From Schistosoma haematobium (lineage: Eukaryota; Platyhelminthes; Trematoda; Strigeidida; Schistosomatidae): a stretch of DNA of 64,000 bases. Positions 56,638 to 64,000 of this stretch are shown piece by piece. The notes under the pieces were generated by a model, which saw only the letters and a program-made list of their open reading frames with translations, did no database searches and had not been told where the DNA came from. Made by a program: the position numbers and the translations under genes. The stretch is from assembly GCF_000699445.3 (NCBI RefSeq), contig NC_067196.1:30586616-30650615 (forward strand), in the 5' to 3' direction. Numbering within the stretch: the stretch's first letter is position 1; every line of letters starts with the position of its first letter.

Positions 56638-57637
56638 ATTTTGTTTTAATTTTACAAGAAATTGTACGTAATTAATTATTTTGCTTTTTCACTTTTAAAC
56701 ATTGGCTATGTTTCGTAATATTAAATTTCAGATAAAAAACAAACATCTAACAGAAATTGAGTCTTTTCAGTATCAGATAGAAATATATAATCTTAGTAAA
56801 TAGTAATATAGCTAAGTAGCATTCTAGAAAGCATATATATATATACAACGTGAATTATTGTTTACGACTGAGATGGGAATTATGTAATTTTGTTATTTAA
56901 CAAGGATTAAATATTGAGAAAAAACAAACAAACGAAATTAACATTTAAAGAAAAATAAAAAACAGAAAAAAGAATCTACTATATTACAAAATATATTGAT
57001 AAAAATTTTTATTTATTTGTCGCGTGATAAATAATTCTCACGTCATTTCAATAATGAAACAATTGAACAGTGACTACCTTTTTAAGTAACTTAAAGTGAT
57101 TGTAGCATTAAATATAAATGAGCTGGTCTTTGTGAAGTAAACAATCTGAAAATGCATGTTGTACAGCATAGAGTTGTGGAGATTATTAAGTTCTTGATTG
57201 AGATCATGAACCGATTGATATTGGACCACCATTGAAAACCTGGCAGCACTAGACGGCTGTTTTGTGCTGTCGTAGGACTCCTCAGCAGTGCATGTCCACG
57301 GTCCCACTCGCAAGATTCGAGCCCAGGACCTTCAATTTCACGCGTAAACGCTTGAACTCTAGACCACTGAGTCGGCATTCAATGGTGTTAGTGTTTAACC
57401 TCAACCAATCCGTCTTCCATTGTACTGAGGTAGATACCTGTATCGAAATGAATTAGCTCCACTGGTCACGGCTTTTCATTAGAACTCCGAGAATTCTCTC
57501 ACAAAGCTAGTCAATAGTGAATAGCAAGATCGTGGATGCACACTCTCGAGGAGTCTTACAATAGAACAAAACGGCCGTCCAGTGCTTCCAGGTTTTCAAT
57601 GGTGGTCTAACATCAGTTGGTTCAGGATCTCAATCAA
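56185..57637. repeat. Long inverted repeat, 279-bp arms, one mismatch
   Basis: 56185-56463 and 57359-57637 are complementary over 279 bp with a single mismatch (within the CAACCAAT(T/C)CGTC stretch), separated by 895 bp of unrelated sequence. Both arms share private ribozyme mutations (CTCGAGGA for CTGAGGA, AACAAAAC for GACGAAAC), so they are recent copies of one another. Confidence 0.9.
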
Positions 57638-57665
57638 AAACTTAACAATTTCCACAACCCCTAAA
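57180..57665 (-). mobile_element. Composite hammerhead SINE, inverse orientation
   Basis: End block 'gagttgtggagattattaagtt', antisense arm, antisense hammerhead (about 57246-57292; CTGAGGA kept, CAAAAC for CGAAAC), antisense tRNA-like part (complement of AGATTCGAGCCCAGG, near 57314; A-box region near 57360), middle, sense hammerhead remnant (about 57537-57585) and a sense arm with the tail 'atttccacaacccctaaactg'. It is the same composite type as 56184-56637, inserted in reverse. The overlapping frames on both strands here are not genes. Confidence 0.8.
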
Positions 57666-58109
57666 CTGAAAATGTACTTTATCAGATTCCTTATTTATAT
57701 GCTTAAATTAATAATCAAGAAGAATATCTACTTTTAAGATTATTACCTAATTTAAAATGTAAGATTTAAAGGATATGTTGTTAGTCAATTTTCCAGTCAT
57801 ATTGTAAGTCTTAAAATGAATAGTTTGTCATGTATACCTGGTTAAGTTTGTAAATTATTTATATTTGAAAGACTAATATTCAGAATACTAACTTGACATC
57901 ACTCACAGATAACATTGTCCATACACAAAACTATACAGAAATATGGGCGACAACCCACTTCCAAGCTTTTACTTTAAATTTTTCGAGTAGGAATTTACTT
58001 GGGTCAAGATTCCCTCTCACTGATAAAGTCAAATGACATATTGATCAATCTATATGTTGCCAAGTTACTTGGTGTTTGAAGACGTATATCGAGTACGACA
58101 ATTCACTAC

Positions 58110-58850
58110 CTAGCTCGACCCCGACCGTTGTTGTTACCTTAACGTGGTGGTTGAGCTTGCCTATCGTGATGAACCAGTCGAAATATACTGGCTGGAACAA
58201 TCGTTGTCATGGTCCTACCATGCCAGACAGGTCGGTTGAAGAGCAGTGAGACTAAAAGCATCAAACCCAAGGTCCGAAGGCGAAGTCGTACTGCTGACTG
58301 TACAGAGGTATGACGACAGTAAGGTGTTTCCTTCAGACAGACAGCATAAAAGCGATGCTGCCTTCCCACAAGGGGGGGTAGGGTTAGAAAAGGTCGACCC
58401 CGAAAATGCACATCTCGCCTTATCCTACGGATACCCGTATCTGGCGGTAAGGTCTCAACATGTAGGGAGCTAACACGAAAATTACTTACAAGAAGTTTGT
58501 GTGTGACTAGCTTCAAGCAGTTGTCCCTTGAGCACTGCGGTCACGCTCTCAGGTCACTAAGACCACCTCTAATCCAATTTCCTTCTCAGGTACCTCCAGG
58601 AGAACCCTTCCACGATGTGAGCAACCGGGAAGTGATAACCGCCCTCATACTTCTAATAGCACTCAAGATTACTGATTGGCTGAGATAATCTTTGATAAGA
58701 AAATTATTAAAGCATCTAATAATCTAGTCAAATGTGCCATCAAAGATTATGTAATAAATGAAATAATACAGATCATATAACTAATGATAAAATTGAAATT
58801 GGCTCTGAACGAATTTTTCAAATAATGATGTCTAAATCAGATAAATTCTT
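58110..58850 (+). mobile_element. GC-richer retroelement-like island
   Basis: About 580 bp (58110-58690) is far GC-richer than the rest of the window, with frames open on both strands (58139-58516 minus, 58246-58473 plus, 58497-58688 plus) that contain no recognised domain. A moderately AT-rich continuation reaches about 58850. The composition, sharp edges and mixture of short frames fit the 5' untranslated region of a retroelement, probably a LINE of the RTE type common in schistosomes. That identification is from general familiarity with schistosome repeats, not from a motif, and the strand is a guess. Confidence 0.45.
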
Positions 58851-58859
58851 GTTTTGAAA

Positions 58860-61800
58860 ATATAACTCTGGTGTACCTGAACGTTATTCGAATTGGGTCA
58901 TATCGGGATTGTGGTGAAGGTTCATTTGTTCGACTTTAAGCCGGGAAATTTAAGAGGAAATGTTGATATTGATTCTTTCAAACCCAAAGTTTCCATTGCT
59001 TAGTAATTATAATTACTGAATATGTCACTTAAAAAGTTTTGAGTCTAACAGCTACTGATCACATGTCATATATATACATATACCAGAAAAGACATGATGA
59101 GTTGCAATCGGGAAGTGTCTAAAAACCTTTGGAAAAACAAATATAAAGTGGGGGGAATTTATTTAATATAAAAAATACACAGTCATTGAGGTAAATATAA
59201 TAACCATATCACTAAATGTGAAGTAGAAATGAAGAGCAAGTTATTTGAATGATAGTCAAAAATAAGTTTTCAAGACGAACTCGCTGAATTCATGATCTTA
59301 TAGTAATATTAACTGAAGTTAGTACATTTAAAACAGAGCTGAAGTTTATTGCTGAAATTGATAAAAATAAATGTTGACTCTGGATCTGATACAGTAATTA
59401 AATGCTTTCTGTGTCTTTGAATTTGTTGATTAATACAGTGCTTGTTCACAATTACACGTAATTTTATAATAATTAATGAAGAAAATCAATGCCTTCATGA
59501 CTTTTTTTAACTATAACAATGCTCGTTTTATTATATGACCTAACTCTTGTAAGTTAACATTTTTTCACACTATAGTGTAGTTTAGTATATACAACGACAT
59601 GAACTAGAAATGACTATTGGTTAATGTATGGGTTTTTTCTTTTTAATTCTCGCTGTCAAAATTTTGTACACAAGGTCTTCACACAGTAATCAGTTTTGAA
59701 ATTCATACTGTATAAATCTGAATGTAAGGAACAATAATGTAATTTTAAGTTTCATGAAATTAGTAGCGACATTTGTTCTTTTCTGTAAACGACTAAAATA
59801 GTTCAACTTCAGGATTTGGCTATATGAATAACTTAACATCATTTGTTTTTAAATAACCATCAGAAGCATTTCATTGTATTCTGAAACAGATAGTGGAAAC
59901 AAAAACCGATGAACTATAGATGCTTCATTTGAAAACATATCGATGGTGATAAATTAAATAACTGGAAACTATTTAGAATTCAACTCAAAAATTTGTGTGA
60001 ATAGGGAAGGTGTAAATTTTCAAGGTTTATTTATTAAGTAAATTTAAACATGTCTTTACCAGATCAATTGATAGTTTGTGTTCTCGGCATTCTCGTTAAG
60101 AAATTCAATAGATGAATTAATTATGTAGAATAGATTTGTAAAACCTGACACGAGTTGAGCAACATTGAAAAAATAAAAGAAACAAAGTTACTTATTAGGG
60201 ATTTAGTTTTCGGTGTTAATAAAATGTAAGAATAATGGATTAAAAATGTAATCTAGATAAAATGGATTATTTCACTATTGTGATACAGGCCTTATACAGA
60301 ATATACAAAATATACACCATAAATAGAAATCCACAGCTTTCGTTGTTTGCAAACTAGTTGTGGCCAGTGAGACAAACTGAATAGCACCCAGTTAATAACT
60401 TCGAAAGATACCTTTACATCAATCTCTTAACACAACACTAACTAGGTGTTTTCTAGTTTTAGTCTCTTTAATATTCATTTCTTCTAATTTGCTTAATCTA
60501 GCTTTGTATTATGAATCAGACATGAAAGTGTGGAAATTAGACAGCCCATCACTATTTCACCAATTCACCATTGATTGAATGGTGAACACGAAATACAACC
60601 TTAAATAAAGTATTCTAGATCAAAATCCATAAATTATGAATATACTCTAATCCAATACTTAATGATAATTTACCTAAATAATTTTTGGGCAAAACTTGAT
60701 TTGAACAAACTTTACACAAGAATATAAAAATAGAAAGTCAGATTCCCAAAAAAATTTTTAAATCACGAATCAGAGACATTTAACTAGAATCTGAACATTT
60801 TCCGTATTATTCTATTTCACTGTGAAGAATCTAGTTTCATTCAATTGTTTGTCTTCTATATGTTCTTTCATTGCATTCTGTCAAATATGACATTTTATAT
60901 AATATAAATAATAAAAGATGCAATGAAATTAGGCTTTACATAAAAAATAATATATTAATTAAATCCCTTAATCAGAATAAGTGTCTATAATTTAAAATCT
61001 CCATGTCTAGAAATATATTAAATGAATAAAGATTGAATTTCATTTTAACCAATTAGATTAGTCTTTTTTTTCATTTCTGGGGAAAATGAAAAACTTTATT
61101 TTTTTTTATTTTTGTAACTTAAGATGACAAGTTCCCATCCTCTTTTTCTTAAAGAATTATTTATTTCTTTTTTTGAGAAAAGCGATAGATATAGTATTAC
61201 AACTAGACGTATATTTAGTATTCTATGCTAATATACTACAGCAACAATAATACAATATTCAATTAATGTCTTTCCCATAATTCTACTCTCTCTTTCTACA
61301 TATATATTCGTATCTACTTGTCTAGTGAGTGCCAAAATAGGTTGAAGTATATGATGAGAAGTATTGTTTAATGACAATTTTATTCCCTAAAATAGATTCT
61401 GTCGTAGAAGAGAAAATTAGAACATTAGAACAATTTATCATGGTTTTTATTATCATACTGTAAGGAAGTAAAAATTGTGATGAGGCCAATTGAATATTAA
61501 GGAGTTAGTATTTTAATTATAAGGGGGGGACCATACTTTACTATATTATTTATGTTTATCATTCAATTTAATTCATTTACTTAGGGGTTTCTACTTACAT
61601 GCAAACCATCTGAACTGAAAATCATTGTTACTAACCGTTTTGGTTTTGTTTAAACGTGAAGTACAAAAAATGAATTTGTCAATTATTTCTTATTAAGCAT
61701 ATATACTAGCAATAAACTGTTATACAAATGTAACGTCCCTCAAAATAGACATCAATAGCTATAATTCATCTAGTTGCAACTCACTTCGAATTAAGAAGCC

Positions 61801-62290
61801 TTCATCTTGTCGAAAATATAGAATGAGAGTCAGAGAAAGCTATTCAAACTGACTACGTGGATTCGTATGTTTAGTAACGCGAATTTCAGAGAGCTACTAT
61901 GACTTAGAAAATGATTTTATTACTACAATCAAGAATTCAAAACTAATGAGTCATACTGATAGTTTTATTTTGATTGTTTCTCTAAAGTTAAATGTGACTT
62001 TTGTATACGCCCCATTTTTTATCATGCAGTGGAATAACACTAATTTTCATACGAAACTTCGTAATTGCAGCGATATTTTTAACTGTTACAGTCAACTACA
62101 AGTGATTTCTTAAAGATTCATAAATAATATGGTAACAAACTAACAATTAATGTTAAAATATTCACTGAACTAAATTTGTGAACACAGCCAAAATGTATAA
62201 CAGTTAATAAGAAAGAAGGTAAAGTTTTAATTTTTTTTAAATCTCAGAGTATTATCTGTAGTGTAAACGAGTTATGTATGTTTCTTGTGA
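58860..62290. other. No gene recognised
   Basis: About 3.4 kb of AT-rich sequence with homopolymers (for example 61075-61115), with no coding frame, RNA gene or family repeat. The longest feature-free block in the window. Confidence 0.55.
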
Positions 62291-62294
62291 TTTC

Positions 62295-62450
62295 AGTCAG
62301 TCAGTCAGTCAGTCAACAACGTAGAACTTCTTACGTACGTACATCAGTTCGAGTTGCCATACCACATTTAGTACAGAGATACAATTGTCAATTCATATCC
62401 CGTAGTGGTAAAAGTAGTAAAAGTATAAGCAGTAATCGGGAAGATTTACA
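62295..62450 (-). mobile_element. RTE-like LINE 3'-end fragment with (CAGT)n
   Basis: 'caacgtagaacttcttacgtacgtacatcagttcgagttgcc' and 'cccgtagtggtaaaagtagtaaaagtataagcagtaatc' match 41015-41165 on the same strand. It is capped by (CAGT)n at 62296-62313, equivalent to the GACTGACTGA end of these LINEs. Only the untranslated end is present. Confidence 0.75.
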
Positions 62451-62454
62451 TTAA

Positions 62455-63485
62455 ACTAATCAATTTAATTGAGTGTTACGAACTTTACTTACGTAATCTG
62501 ATCTCTGTCTAAAATCTGATATACAATTAATTAGTTTAGTAAATGATAAAATAAGAATGTTGTAAATCCATCTTCACATTAGATAAGTACTGTTATTTGT
62601 TTATTTTATTTACATATTTACTTATATTATGCATCCTTAATGATATTTCTGTTATGCAAAGAAAACACCATCGTAAATGGACCTTTAATATAATATAACT
62701 GAATTTCGGTACCATAAATATTAACCAACACTTAAACTTATCTTTGTACATTGCATACATGTTATTTAGTGTGTTTTTTATACGAGATCCTGCAATAAAT
62801 TTCACTCGTTTTCTAAATGGCTATGACAATGGCTTACAGAATACGATCGTCACTAAAGATTATCTAATCATAATATTGATTAACATTCATTGATCAATAA
62901 GCATAAATAATGAGCAAAAAATTATCCTTCAAATCTTAACACAAAGACTGGTGGTATATTGTTTAATTATAAGACAGTGAATAACTAATGACATTAGATT
63001 AAGTTCCACTATATCACAAAATGACTAAAGCAAGAAATATAAATTATTAGATTCCTAATTTCTAGCCTACAGCTATTATTCTGTTCTATTTTGTGTAGGG
63101 ATATGTCTTTACTTTCCTGGGAATTCCTTAATTGTAACTAAACAGTTCCTAAGTACTTCCCAATATTTAGTTTTATCTCAGTTAACATCAGATTGTCATA
63201 GAAATTCCATATCCATAAAACTCTTTACTACTTAGTTCCAATATCATATTATTAAGTTAACTGATATTCTCTGAAAAAATATACTAAATTTACATAGTGA
63301 AATTGCTTTTAGCTGACAGGTAAATTTGAGTAAATATACTAACCACTGTCAGAACGTTAAAAGCAATTGGATTAACACAAAAACCGAGACTTTTTTAAAG
63401 TCATCTTTCTAGTTCATCTGCTAATCATGTATTACCGTATTTCACAATGAAACTTTTGTAAAGTGAAATTTTATGTAACTTTTCA
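62455..63485. other. No feature recognised
   Basis: AT-rich; the 70-codon minus frame at 62593-62805 has no domain. Confidence 0.5.
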
Positions 63486-63489
63486 CTTA

Positions 63490-63865
63490 ATTTCATATAA
63501 GCGTTATCGATGGATTTTTGTTCGCTGAGCTGGATGGGTCAGTCGTGGAGCTTTCATCATTACTCTGGACGTTATCATCAGCACAAGCTTCAGGTAGAAG
63601 GGAACTGTTCGAATTTCTCCACATATGGCTCACAGCTTGTCTTGTAGATCTCGATGTTGATTGGTTCTTTTTGACCTTTAACCTGAAATTGTTTACTTAG
63701 TTATTTTGAATGTATCTCTCATTGATTTGGTTTTCGGACCAAAGTTTCCGCTGATGATGTCCTTCGCTAGAACGATGAAAGCTCCACGACCAAACTATGT
63801 AGCTCAGAGAACAAAATTCCATCAAAATCATCCACTTGAGCTACAAATCTTCTCCATCACCTATA
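63490..63865 (-). repeat. Repeat E, second copy, inverted
   Basis: On the minus strand it runs from 'ggagaagatttgtagctcaag' to 'ccatccagctcagcgaac', matching 5248-5620. Here the inverted ends are longer, about 80 bp: the DNA around 63755-63850 is the near complement of 63502-63585, including the shared 'gtcgtggagctttcat' block. The frame is broken by several stops, supporting a mobile repeat rather than a gene. Confidence 0.65.
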
Positions 63866-63869
63866 AGCG

Positions 63870-64000
63870 TCTTCGTTAGTTGTACAAAATTGATTTATAA
63901 TATACTGAAGTACTTTGAAAGCAATACTACCTTTGTCAAAAAAATATAAGTACCGATAAATATTTATTCTGATTACAATCAACCTATAATCCCTTCTATG
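63870..64000. other. No feature recognised
   Basis: AT-rich end of window. Confidence 0.5.

Noticed and set aside
57074..57456. Overlapping frames of 64-95 codons on both strands
   Set aside because: All run through a composite SINE and reflect its GC-richer DNA.
3456..57665. Interpreting the fold-back SINEs as TIR DNA transposons
   Set aside because: Target duplications vary from 8 to 13 bp, some copies lack one arm, and a pol III promoter is present.
3456..57665. CRISPR-like array from the recurrent GC-rich units
   Set aside because: Copies are dispersed, on both strands and irregularly spaced, with target duplications; the genome is eukaryotic.
58139..58516. 125-codon minus frame, the longest in the window
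   Set aside because: Lies in the GC-rich island with competing plus frames; no domain, and high GC lengthens chance frames.

Overview
The window looks like a non-coding, repeat-laden stretch of a blood-fluke genome (Schistosoma). It is strongly AT-rich, with long (AT)n and TATC tracts. It carries several copies of the schistosome Sm-alpha SINE-like repeat, recognisable from its pol III boxes and its hammerhead core CTGATGA...GAAA followed by a GTC cleavage triplet, plus pieces of flatworm-type RTE LINE, Penelope-like and Merlin elements. I could not support any host protein-coding exon, rRNA, functional tRNA or CRISPR array. The open frames are short and almost all are chance frames in AT-rich DNA or decayed mobile elements. 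The region is most likely intergenic or a very large intron. Species assignment within Schistosoma is not possible from this alone.

Layout. 0.2-8 kb: a Merlin MITE, short and composite hammerhead SINEs (3.5 and 4.2-4.7 kb), a fold-back repeat with a coding-like frame (5.2-5.6 kb), a hairpin repeat with a hammerhead-like apex (5.97-6.10 kb), and a Merlin transposon with a broken transposase and an exact 8-bp target duplication (7.1-7.9 kb). 8-21 kb: mostly featureless, with an LTR (9.04-9.36 kb), a hammerhead SINE (11.5 kb), an Sm-alpha pair (12.7-13.2 kb), a second hairpin repeat (18.0-18.2 kb) and an inverted pair of an unnamed repeat (19.1 and 21.1 kb). 21-33 kb: a second MITE (21.5 kb), a composite SINE (25 kb), small SINEs and a solo LTR (32.4-32.8 kb). 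33-40 kb: Sm-alpha inverted pairs, several hammerhead SINEs including the best-preserved ones, and a Penelope-like element with an internal inversion and a GIY-YIG remnant (39.15-39.75 kb). 41-43.8 kb: LINE wreckage, including two divergent 5'-truncated LINEs joined at a perfect 18-bp inverted repeat. 45-57.7 kb: more SINEs and composites, ending with two composites that share a 279-bp inverted repeat with one mismatch. 58.1-58.85 kb: a GC-richer retroelement-like island. 58.9-64 kb: nearly featureless, then a LINE 3' end and a second copy of the 5.2-kb fold-back repeat.

The common theme is small self-cleaving RNA. Three repeat families with no evident similarity outside the ribozyme carry hammerhead or hammerhead-like cores with the same unusual design: a helix III that is only a short palindrome (ACGGCCGT, ACGCGCGT or ACGT), which favours cleavage as a dimer. 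In all three the core sits in a fold-back arrangement, so both DNA strands can encode it. Exact 9-13-bp target duplications around many SINE copies show that the fold-back unit moves as a whole by retroposition. Sm-alpha hammerheads are already known. Whether the tRNA-like fold-back SINE and the hairpin family have been described I cannot check here.
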